A stretch of DNA of 6,041 nt from Spirochaetaceae bacterium (GTDB lineage: Bacteria > Spirochaetota > Spirochaetia > Treponematales > Breznakiellaceae): positions 1 through 6,041 of the forward strand of contig JAIRNN010000301.1 of assembly GCA_031257995.1 (NCBI GenBank). Direction: 5' to 3'. The notes below the pieces were generated by a model. That model saw only the letters and a program-made list of their open reading frames with translations. It was not told the origin of the DNA and made no database searches. The translations under genes were made by a program, and so were the position numbers. This document shows, piece by piece, positions 1 through 5,998 of the stretch (position 1 is the stretch's first letter; each line of letters opens with the position of its first letter).

Positions 1-119
1 GTACGTTGAGGCCTATTACAATCGCCTTCGTATCCATTCGGCGCTTGACTATATGGCGCCTGATGTGTTTAACTCAAGGCAAGTCGCTTAATGGTGTCTG
101 CCTAATGGGGTAAAGTCCA
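1..119 (+). mobile_element. Right end of an IS3-family insertion sequence (left part outside the window)
   Basis: This stretch holds the tail of an IS3-type transposase and then 28 bp ending in GGGGTAAAGTCCA, a typical IS3-family terminus closing with CA. The outer boundary can be fixed by comparison: the Rpn copy on the other strand (4712-5572) is uninterrupted here, and similarity between the copies resumes at position 120-121. The element therefore inserted into the Rpn reading frame, in the same orientation as the gene. The target duplication and left terminus lie outside the window. Its end does not match the presumed start of the second IS at 5656 beyond TGGAC, so the two look like different elements. 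Confidence 0.85.
2..91 (+). CDS. IS3-family transposase OrfB (DDE integrase core), C-terminal end only
   Basis: This is the last 29 codons of the IS3-family transposase, which cuts and joins the element's ends using an RNase H-fold DDE catalytic domain. The visible residues begin YVEAYYNRLRIHSALDYMAP. The pattern Y-N-x-x-R-x-H-S-A-L-x-Y-x-x-P is the familiar end of the integrase core in IS3, IS150 and IS2-type OrfB proteins. The stop is TAA at 89-91, and only 28 bp separate it from the element's end, as is usual in this family. The catalytic D, D and E residues would lie upstream, outside the window, so activity of the element cannot be judged. Confidence 0.9.
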   Translation, partial: YVEAYYNRLRIHSALDYMAPDVFNSRQVA

Positions 120-719
120 GCCTGTTTGAAAACAGCATTCCCGACAAAAAAGCCCTCTGCCGGCAAGGTCTTGTGAAACTCCCTCGTCCCGAATTCATCG
201 TGCTGTACAACGGTGCGTCCGCCTATCCCGACAGGCGGACGCTGAAACTGTCGGAGGCCTTTGAAAAAGTTGAGGGCAACGACAGCGTAAACCTGGAACT
301 GGCGGTAAAGGTGTTCAACATTGGCAAAGGGCACAACAAGGAAATGGCGTTGCGAGCCGCTGGGCGGCTATGTGGAGTTTGCCGGATTGGTAAACGCCCG
401 GCAAGCGCGGATAAAGCGGGAAAATCCGAATATGGAACGGAAACTCGTGCTTGAAAAAGCGATAGCGGATGCGGTAACATACAGTAGCAGACACGGCATA
501 CTGAAAGATTTTTTTGAGACACTATTGCCGGAAGAGGTAAATATGCTGGCTACAGAATGGAATTTGGACGATGCGGTACAAGTTGCCCGTGAAGAAGGCT
601 GGGAAAAGGGCCGAGAAGAAGACCGCGAACTTGTTTTTGACATTATACGACAGGCCAATTCGATGGACGACCTGAAGAAAATGCTTGAAATGTCGTTTTC
701 CGGGCAAGGGCGGGCATAG
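120..719 (+). pseudogene. Rpn-family PD-(D/E)XK nuclease/transposase, copy 1: truncated by an IS and frameshifted
   Basis: This is the remnant of a gene for an Rpn-type recombination-promoting nuclease/putative transposase. The reading frame opens at LFENSIPDKKAL, directly behind the IS end, which corresponds to residue 88 of copy 2. All of the N-terminal nuclease core, including the D and E-x-Q positions, is gone. The first frame runs to about position 346. There, 5 bp present in copy 2 (cggcg, between short GCG repeats) are missing, and the homologous protein continues in another frame: CEPLGGYVEFAGLVNARQA to the TAG at 717-719. The tail contains a charged REEGWEKGREED stretch and a DDLKKMLE helix, typical of the family's C-terminus. 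The second half could start at the TTG at 321, but I see no ribosome site for it. With two independent lesions and no catalytic core I call this dead. Confidence 0.9.
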
Positions 720-730
720 ACTATGTCTAT
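716..730 (+). repeat. Small perfect hairpin over the Rpn copy 1 stop codon
   Basis: ATAGAC-TAT-GTCTAT is a perfect 6-bp stem with a 3-nt loop, and its left arm contains the TAG stop. The equivalent place in copy 2 reads TAGGC-TCT-GTCTA, where the changed base still allows a G-U pair in RNA. No T-run follows, so it is not a standard intrinsic terminator. It might instead be part of the mobile unit's 3' boundary. A stem this short can arise by chance. Confidence 0.4.
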
Positions 731-777
731 TATGTTTCCAGCAGACACCGCTTCATCCGTGTTCGTCTGTGGTTCCT

Positions 778-801
778 TGTGATAAAGCCTGTGATTAAGC
801 C
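778..801 (+). repeat. 12-bp tandem duplication
   Basis: TGTGATAAAGCC is followed directly by TGTGATTAAGCC, with one mismatch. In the related DNA next to Rpn copy 2 (reverse complement of about 4661-4690) only one unit is present, ctgtaattaagcc, so this looks like a local duplication in the copy 1 arm. Confidence 0.7.
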
Positions 802-820
802 GGGGGTGCCCCCTACGGGG

Positions 821-844
821 AATGGATAATGGAAAATGGATAAT
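821..844 (+). repeat. Interrupted direct repeat aatggataat
   Basis: AATGGATAAT occurs twice, separated by GGAA, just after a G5/C5 mini-hairpin at 802-813. AT-rich short repeats of this kind are common in intergenic repeat families of bacteria. There is no sign of a gene or array of more than two units. Confidence 0.6.
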
Positions 845-873
845 CCTGTCGCCCATTTGCCGCGCGCGAAACG

Positions 874-890
874 GGCGCAACGGTTGCGCC
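874..890. repeat. GC-rich palindrome (operator-like or cruciform-forming)
   Basis: The sequence ggcgcaac-g-gttgcgcc is a perfect 8-bp inverted repeat around a single base, about 170 bp upstream of the addA start. GC-rich flanks (cgcgc before and gcgcg after) could extend the pairing with internal mismatches. It could be a binding site for a dimeric regulator, a fold in RNA or a relic of a mobile element. The sequence does not decide between these. Confidence 0.45.
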
Positions 891-987
891 GGCGCGTTAG
901 CGTGATTACACAACACGGCGCCAATAAAGGCAACACTCAAGAACAACGCCTTCAGTGCCGCGACATACCGCCGCGCCCAACCCTATA

Positions 988-1016
988 GGGACTGAGTCCC
1001 GCCGGGGTCTTTCCCC
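988..1016 (+). repeat. Two adjacent mini-hairpins upstream of addA
   Basis: GGGAC-TGA-GTCCC (988-1000) and GGGG-TCTTT-CCCC (1004-1016) lie in tandem 42-71 bp before the addA start codon. Neither is followed by a clear T-run, so a terminator call is not supported. They might influence the leader of the addA transcript if it starts upstream. Confidence 0.35.
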
Positions 1017-1058
1017 ACCTGAATAGTTACAATAGAATAGCTAACCGGGGGAACGTTT

Positions 1059-4000
1059 ATGGGGATACAGGAGCCTACGGACGAGCAACGGGCGGTGATA
1101 GGCGCGGATACGACGGCGGTTGTCGCGGCGGGGGCCGGGTCGGGGAAGACGACGGTACTGGCGCATCGATTTGTCCGGCTGGTGCTGGAAAAGAGGGCTG
1201 CGGTTGACGAGATTCTCACGCTGACGTTCACAAACAAGGCGACCAACGAGATGCGCCAGCGCATCTATACGTTTCTCGCGGCAAAGCGGGAGGCGTGCGA
1301 GGGCGCGGAAAGGGCTCTGCTTGACGGGGCGATCGCGAACTTTTACAAGGCGCGTATCGAAACGCTCGACTCTTACTGCGCCTCGATTGTACGGGCCGCC
1401 TCGTCCCGTTACGGTCTCGCGCCTGATTTTTCCGAGGATATGGAGCGGAGCGCGGCCATCATCGAAGAGGAATCGCTGCCCTTCGTCATCAAATATCGGA
1501 ATCATCCGGCGATAACGGAACTCTACCGAGAAAAAACGCCCGACGTGATTGCCCGCGCTGTTTTCGCCGAGACGATCTCGGAGTACTGTTTTCTGGGGGA
1601 GCCGGTCGATTTTGTTGCCGATTTTCATGCGGCGGCCGAGAAAATTGCCAAAGACGGGGACGCGCTTGCCGCCAAAATACAAAAAATTCTGCGGGCGCTG
1701 GAAGACAAGCAGACGGCGCTGTCCGGAGAAATGCAGAAGAAAAACTGTGCGCCGTTGAACATACCGGACATTGATGGGTGCGCCAGGGAAAGGGCTTCTC
1801 GAACGGACATCGTGAACGTTGTGAAAACGCTCTACGATTTTGCCTGGACACCGTTGAACAAAAATCCGGGGAGGATGCTGAAAGACGAGTTTAACGCGCT
1901 CAGGGAGCGGTTTGCGCTTTTTGTTCCGCTCGCCGTCTTCATTATGCAGAAAGAGATGATGGAGATGTTGTGCGGGCTTTTGAACAGGTTTGAGAAGATT
2001 GTCTTTGACCGGAAGCGGCGAGAGGGGTCTCTCTCCTATGCCGACGTTGCCTCCCTTGCGCGGAGGATTCTGCTAGAGAACAAGGAGTTGCGCCGGGAAG
2101 AAAAAGAAAATTTTCATTCTATTATTATCGATGAATTTCAGGATAACAACGCGTTGCAAAGGGATATTCTGTATCTGCTCGCCGAGAAGCACGGGGCGGA
2201 ACGGGACGGGGCGCCGGACGAAAACAACATCATCGAAGGGAAACTGTTCTTTGTGGGGGATGAAAAACAGTCGATTTATAAGTTTCGGGGCGCGGACGTG
2301 TCTGTGTTTCGGGATCTCCAGCGCCGCTTTCCGGCGGGACATTTCACGCTACAAACGAACTTCCGCTCATCGCACAACCTCATCGGGTTTTTCAACGCGG
2401 TGTTCGGCGGGACGGACTACAGCGAGACAAAGGACAAACTTCCCGCCCCCTATCCTTCCGTTTTTGCGCGTAACGTGCCGTCCGCGTTGCCGCCGTATGA
2501 GGCGGAATACACGCCGTTGCAAGCAAGCGAGGCCAAGAAAAAGGCGGACGGGAAGGCGGTTGTGTGCCTCTTTCCCGCGCTGAACAGCTGGAACAAAAGC
2601 GAGGAGGAGGGAGAAGCGGACGAGGCGGAACACGCGGAAACGGAAGCGGTGTTTGTCGCGAAGAAAATCCGGGAACTGAAGGAGAGCGGGCGCTACCAAT
2701 ACCGCGACATGGCGATTCTCGTTCGTTCCCACACCAACGAGCATTTCTTTGAAAAACACCTGCGGATACAGGGTATCCCCTACACCAACGAAAACCTTAA
2801 CGCCTCGGTTTCGATTGATCCGGTTGCCGATCTCTATGCGCTTCTCCGCCTCGTTGCATACCCGATGGACCGGCTCGCCTATGCGGAAGCGCTGCGTTCC
2901 CCGTTTGTCGGCCTCTCGTTTGGCGGGATGCTGTCGGCTCTGAAAGCGTACGATAAATCAGCGGATAAATCGGCGCACAATAAAAACCCCATTCCGTTCT
3001 CGGACTTGGCCTCTTCCCTGTCCGAAATCTTGTCCGAAGAAGACCGGAAGAAATTCGACAATGGCCGAAACGTGTACCTCGAAACAAAGAACAGGTCGAT
3101 ACACAGCTCGATACAAGAGTTGATCGCCCATCTCTGGTATGCGGAAGGTTACCGTTACGAAATGCTGTGGCACAAGGAAACGAGGGCGTATTACAACGGT
3201 TATCATCTTTTGTTCGCGCTGGCGGTCAAGGCGGACAATGCGGGGGCGAGCCTTGCCCAGTTTACCGAAACGCTGAAAAATCTCCTCGAAAGCCGCCGGT
3301 TTTTTTCCGGGGCCGGCCGCGACAAATCATGGCTTGACGACTTGATCGTGCCCTTTGAGAAAGAAGACGCGCTGTCCCTGATGACGATTCACAAGAGCAA
3401 AGGGCTGGAGTTTCCGGTGGTGTTTGTCTGCGGCTGCGGGGACGGGCGAAAAAAAACGGAGAGTGCTTTTGTTGTCAAAAACGAGGGCGTTACGGTTACG
3501 CCGGTGTTCCCCCTTGAATTCTCCAGTCTCGATCCGAAAAAGGTCAAGAAGAACTATTTCCGGGAAAACGCGAAGGACGAGGAGAACGCGAAGGAAACCG
3601 CCGAACTTCGCCGTCTTTTGTATGTGGCGATGACGCGGGCGGAAAAGGAAATCTACCTTACCGGGACGCTGAAATACACGAGGGACGATAACGACGGCGA
3701 GAATCTCGAAACGCTGGTCAAATCCGTTGCGAAACGGAAAATGAACAAGGAAGAACCGCGTATCGAAGGCGACACGATTGTTGACAACGGCGCCTTTTTG
3801 GGGCTGCTCCTTCCGGTCATCGCGGAGAGAATGGACGAGGGCTTATTCGGTCTTGAGGAAATTCCCTCGGCCGGACGAGAGGATCTCTACGGGGGTTCCC
3901 AAGCTCAGAGCAAGCGCAAAGAGGCTTTTGATAACGATGCCGAAGGACGCGGCGCTTTTATCGCAAAGGCTCGTGCCCTCTACGAAAAGGCGCGTATTAT

Positions 4001-4658
4001 CGAAGAAGAAAAGGCCTGTCCGAGGCATCAGAGCGTGAGCTACCGGAAAAAGTGTGTCGTGGGGGACGCGGCGGACCGTTACGGCCATTATGAGCAAAGA
4101 GACGCGCTCTCAGGCGGGGATGCGGCGGACGTATTCGGGAAAATCGACGCTCTCTTGGCCGGCCTTCACGCCGAGTTCGGGACCATCACCCACACCTGTG
4201 TCGAGGCGGCGTTGAAACACAAAAGCGCGTCCGTTCCGCATCTCATCGCGGGAAAGCTGGACGGCGGGACGGCGGAGCAACTGCTCGCGGCGGGAGAGGA
4301 GATCGCGCGGCGGTTTCTGGTTTCCCCCCTCGGCGCGATGGCCCAAAACGCGGCGTGGATAAGGAGCGAGTTTCCCTTCCGCACCCTTGAACGGAACGCC
4401 GCCGTGTTCACGGAGAACGCGCCTTTAGGCGGCGCAAGGCGCGACGTCTTTATCAACGGGACGATTGATCTTGTTTTTGAAAAAGACGGCATCGTCACGA
4501 TTGTCGATTTCAAGACAGACAATGCGGAAAACCCCGCCGAGCATGCCTTGCAGATGGCGGTGTACTACCGGGCGGCGCGGGATCTCTGGCAGAAAGAGAC
4601 GCGGGTGTTCCTCTATTACCTGCGGACGGGACACGCCGTCGAGTTTGAGGCGGATTAA
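1059..4658 (+). CDS. addA: AddA-like ATP-dependent helicase/nuclease (UvrD/RecB superfamily 1, C-terminal PD-(D/E)XK nuclease)
   Basis: This 1199-residue protein has the full order of an AddA/RecB-type enzyme, a cytoplasmic 3'-5' helicase-nuclease that resects double-strand breaks so RecA can load. Visible motifs: Q-like TDEQRAVI (7-14); Walker A GAGSGKTT (25-32); Ia LTLTFTNKATNEMR (53-66); II DEFQDNN (358-364); III VGDEKQSIYKFRGAD (399-413); IV TNFRSSHN (433-440); V MTIHKSKGLEFPVV (775-788); VI RLLYVAMTRAEKE (852-864). The C-terminal nuclease has H1045 in GTITHTCVEAAL, D1137 in GTIDLVF, D1150 and K1152 in VDFKTD, and Q1165 followed by YY, so all catalytic positions look intact. Length is close to Bacillus AddA (about 1,230). 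The start is ATG 1059, just before the Q motif, with a weak GGGGGA site 6 bp upstream. No addB or other repair gene adjoins it. An acidic linker (514-530) and a DKSADKSA repeat are unremarkable. AddA is the best fit from domain order; a more general UvrD-like helicase-nuclease is the alternative. Confidence 0.85.
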   Translation: MGIQEPTDEQRAVIGADTTAVVAAGAGSGKTTVLAHRFVRLVLEKRAAVDEILTLTFTNKATNEMRQRIYTFLAAKREACEGAERALLDGAIANFYKARIETLDSYCASIVRAASSRYGLAPDFSEDMERSAAIIEEESLPFVIKYRNHPAITELYREKTPDVIARAVFAETISEYCFLGEPVDFVADFHAAAEKIAKDGDALAAKIQKILRALEDKQTALSGEMQKKNCAPLNIPDIDGCARERASRTDIVNVVKTLYDFAWTPLNKNPGRMLKDEFNALRERFALFVPLAVFIMQKEMMEMLCGLLNRFEKIVFDRKRREGSLSYADVASLARRILLENKELRREEKENFHSIIIDEFQDNNALQRDILYLLAEKHGAERDGAPDENNIIEGKLFFVGDEKQSIYKFRGADVSVFRDLQRRFPAGHFTLQTNFRSSHNLIGFFNAVFGGTDYSETKDKLPAPYPSVFARNVPSALPPYEAEYTPLQASEAKKKADGKAVVCLFPALNSWNKSEEEGEADEAEHAETEAVFVAKKIRELKESGRYQYRDMAILVRSHTNEHFFEKHLRIQGIPYTNENLNASVSIDPVADLYALLRLVAYPMDRLAYAEALRSPFVGLSFGGMLSALKAYDKSADKSAHNKNPIPFSDLASSLSEILSEEDRKKFDNGRNVYLETKNRSIHSSIQELIAHLWYAEGYRYEMLWHKETRAYYNGYHLLFALAVKADNAGASLAQFTETLKNLLESRRFFSGAGRDKSWLDDLIVPFEKEDALSLMTIHKSKGLEFPVVFVCGCGDGRKKTESAFVVKNEGVTVTPVFPLEFSSLDPKKVKKNYFRENAKDEENAKETAELRRLLYVAMTRAEKEIYLTGTLKYTRDDNDGENLETLVKSVAKRKMNKEEPRIEGDTIVDNGAFLGLLLPVIAERMDEGLFGLEEIPSAGREDLYGGSQAQSKRKEAFDNDAEGRGAFIAKARALYEKARIIEEEKACPRHQSVSYRKKCVVGDAADRYGHYEQRDALSGGDAADVFGKIDALLAGLHAEFGTITHTCVEAALKHKSASVPHLIAGKLDGGTAEQLLAAGEEIARRFLVSPLGAMAQNAAWIRSEFPFRTLERNAAVFTENAPLGGARRDVFINGTIDLVFEKDGIVTIVDFKTDNAENPAEHALQMAVYYRAARDLWQKETRVFLYYLRTGHAVEFEAD
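2952..2975 (+). repeat. 12-bp in-frame tandem repeat inside addA
   Basis: GATAAATCAGCG is followed by GATAAATCGGCG and encodes DKSA twice (residues 632-639). It lies in a hydrophilic linker between helicase motifs IV and V. The frame is kept, so it should be tolerated. Confidence 0.7.
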
Positions 4659-4711
4659 CCACGGGGCTTAATTACAGGGGAACCGCAGATTGGCAGTATA
4701 GTAGACAGAGC

Positions 4712-5572
4712 CTATGTCCGCCCCTGCCCGGAATACGGCACTGCAAACAATTTTTTCAAATCATCCAAATCTTTCAAAGAGTTCACTTGGGCGAGAAGAT
4801 TTGAAAACCGCTTTTATTCCGCTTTCCGGACTTCTTCCTCACGGACGCGCAGTGCTTCGTCCATATCCCATTCCTTAGCCAACATCTTTACCTCCTCCGG
4901 CAATAGTGTTTCAAAAAAATCTTTCAGTATGCCGTGTATTCTACTGTATGTTACCGCATCCGCTATCGCCTTTTCAAGCACGAGTTTCCGTTCCATGTTC
5001 GGATTCTCCTGCCGTACCAGCGACTGCCGGACACTCACCAACTCGGCAAACTCCACCTAGCCGCCCAGCGGCTCGCAACGCCGCGCCATTCCCTCGTTAT
5101 GCCCCTTGCCGATGTTGAACACTTTTACTATCAACTCTAGGTTTATGCTGTCGTTGCCCTCAACTTTTTCAAAGGCATCCGACAGTTTCAAGGTCTTCCT
5201 GTCTGGATAAGGGACCGTGCCGTTGTACAGCACGATGAATTCGGGGCGCGGAAGCTTTACGAGCCCCTGCCGGTAGAGGGCTTTTTTGTCGGGAATTCTG
5301 TTTTCAAACAGGCGGGAGCCATACGAAAGGAAGCGGAAGGGCATATTGTTATTGATGCTTGCCTGTTGCTCGGCTATAACAACGAGCTTCTCATCAATAA
5401 TGCCTGAAACATCATTTTTCCTGCTGGTGAACAGGGTCTCGTTCAGCGTGTTGATGACGACCTCGGTGTCCTCGCCGTAATGAGTGCCGCTCACGGCATT
5501 GTACAGCGACAGAAACGCTTTCTTGTCGGAAAAGAGAGAGCGGAAAAGGGTGTCCTTGAACATCGAACCCAT
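4712..5572 (-). pseudogene. Rpn-family PD-(D/E)XK nuclease/transposase, copy 2: full length with two in-frame stops
   Basis: The unit spans 287 codons in one uninterrupted phase. Homology to copy 1 continues through a TAG at codon 172 (5057-5059) and a TAA at codon 253 (4814-4816) to the TAG at 4712-4714. At the first stop copy 1 reads GGYVEF (TAT) and copy 2 reads GG-TAG-VEF, so one base change explains it. After the second stop the frame still reads a DLDDLKKLF helix and ends YSGQGRT, matching DDLKKMLE and FSGQGRA of copy 1. No indel is needed anywhere relative to the family frame. The gene converges on addA with a gap of about 50 bp. It is probably a young pseudogene, and the N-terminal nuclease part remains translatable (see the next entry). 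Confidence 0.85.
5057..5572 (-). CDS. N-terminal 171-residue part of Rpn copy 2 (nuclease core, truncated by TAG)
   Basis: Rpn-family proteins are PD-(D/E)XK nucleases that promote RecA-independent recombination and are often annotated as transposases. This open frame starts MGSMFKDTLFRSLFSDKKAF, the classic family opening, followed by LYNAVSGTHY. The likely catalytic residues are present: D54 in KNDVS, and E68 with Q70 in IAEQQASINNNMPFRFL. The family's middle region follows (LPRPEFIVLYNG and VKVFNIGKGHN). It stops after CEPLGG, where the C-terminal third of the family should begin. An alternative start is the ATG four codons in. Neither has a strong ribosome site. Whether a stable, active short protein is made is unknown; family members are normally nearly 300 residues. 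Confidence 0.7.
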   Translation of the reverse strand: MGSMFKDTLFRSLFSDKKAFLSLYNAVSGTHYGEDTEVVINTLNETLFTSRKNDVSGIIDEKLVVIAEQQASINNNMPFRFLSYGSRLFENRIPDKKALYRQGLVKLPRPEFIVLYNGTVPYPDRKTLKLSDAFEKVEGNDSINLELIVKVFNIGKGHNEGMARRCEPLGG

Positions 5573-5655
5573 GTGAATAGCATACGCCCTTTTGTGAGAA
5601 AACGCAAGGGAATGGAACCATGCAAACTACAGAAGCATCACGTTTAACCACAGAC
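5573..5655. other. Short gap between Rpn copy 2 and the second IS
   Basis: This 83-bp stretch should hold the promoter of Rpn copy 2 (reading leftward). I see no clear -35/-10 pair and no good Shine-Dalgarno sequence before its ATG. It includes TTAACCACAGAC (5644-5655), whose core aaccacagac recurs inverted at 765-774 next to copy 1. That wording is common in bacterial intergenic repeats. Confidence 0.4.
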
Positions 5656-5736
5656 TGGACCGGTTCTCCCCCCTCCCCTCCTACATCCTCCAAAAAAAAA
5701 GGAGCAGACAAAGAGTTAAGCCGCAATGAAATTGGT

Positions 5737-5745
5737 AAGGAGAGG
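5737..5745 (+). promoter_or_regulatory. Strong ribosome-binding site of the IS3 orfA
   Basis: AAGGAGAGG lies 4 bp before the ATG at 5750 and is by far the best Shine-Dalgarno sequence in the window. It fixes the orfA start even though the frame behind it is broken after 23 codons. Confidence 0.75.
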
Positions 5746-5791
5746 CATTATGGCAAGACGGCAGAAATACTCGAAAGAGTACAAAGAGGCG

Positions 5792-5873
5792 GCGGCCCTG
5801 AGCGAACGGGAGGACGGTTGAACAGGCGGCCCGGGAACCGGGGATACGCGGGGACATGCTGCGGCCCTGAGCG
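5792..5873 (+). repeat. 13-bp direct repeat gcggccctgagcg inside broken orfA
   Basis: The word occurs at 5792-5804 and 5861-5873, and each copy is followed by a similar cggga context. The second copy carries the TGA that ends the middle frame and sits where family members read a W-containing segment after the helix-turn-helix. It may mark the event that broke the frame. Confidence 0.6.
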
Positions 5874-5990
5874 GGCGGGAAGCGCGGAAGGCGGGCTGGA
5901 GGTGTTCCCCGGTCTGGGGACCCCCCGTGACGCGGAGGCGGCGCGGCTGAGGAGACGGGCGGCGGATCTGGAGGAGGCGGATGAGATCCT

Positions 5991-5998
5991 AAAAAAAG
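5991..5998 (+). promoter_or_regulatory. A7G slippery run at the end of orfA (possible -1 frameshift site)
   Basis: The codons for ILKKAA read through seven A and a G. IS3-family elements commonly make the OrfAB transposase by -1 frameshifting at A6G-type runs near the end of orfA. The position fits, but K-K codons alone can produce such a run. The overlap with orfB is outside the window. Confidence 0.35.

Larger units (their letters stand above)
720..1058. other. Gene-free stretch between the Rpn remnant and addA
   Basis: This 339-bp stretch has no credible gene; the open frames on the reverse strand have no recognisable protein pattern and overlap the Rpn remnant. The first ~80 bp resemble DNA downstream of Rpn copy 2: 720-733, then a patch around 766-801 similar to the reverse complement of 4661-4690. 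Next come a 12-bp tandem repeat, a duplicated aatggataat motif, a GC-rich palindrome and two small hairpins just before addA. No convincing -35/-10 pair for addA was found. The best -10-like words are tacaat and tagaat at 1028-1038, without a fitting -35. Confidence 0.6.

Noticed and set aside
778..844. CRISPR array
   Set aside because: Only two short repeat pairs with tiny or no spacers and no cas genes; simple tandem duplications explain them.
368..946. Reverse-strand open frame of 192 codons over the Rpn remnant
   Set aside because: It mirrors the Rpn coding strand, is rich in S and R with no recognisable motif, and the opposite strand has clear homology to copy 2.
1003..1045. Sigma-70 promoter for addA
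   Set aside because: -10-like words tacaat and tagaat exist, but no acceptable -35 lies 16-18 bp upstream of either.
120..1058. Rpn plus addA as a functional operon or defence system
   Set aside because: Copy 1 lacks the nuclease core and is frameshifted, 340 bp separate it from addA, and copy 2 is on the opposite strand. No other defence-type genes are present.
1041..1682. Reverse-strand open frame of 213 codons opposite the start of addA
   Set aside because: It is an arginine-rich shadow of a GC-rich coding strand. The forward frame shows Walker A and motif Ia in exactly this region.
4656..4711. Intrinsic terminator between addA and the convergent Rpn copy
   Set aside because: Only imperfect pairing (ttaacc with ggcttaa) and no T-run on either strand, so it was not annotated.
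4814..5059. Genetic code change reading TAG as an amino acid
   Set aside because: Copy 2 also has an in-frame TAA, copy 1 ends on a TAG exactly at the family's end, and addA needs no TAG read-through. A pseudogene is simpler.
5412..5726. Reverse-strand open frame of 104 codons beginning inside the second IS leader
   Set aside because: It crosses the IS boundary and overlaps the Rpn copy 2 start in another frame. No family pattern was seen.
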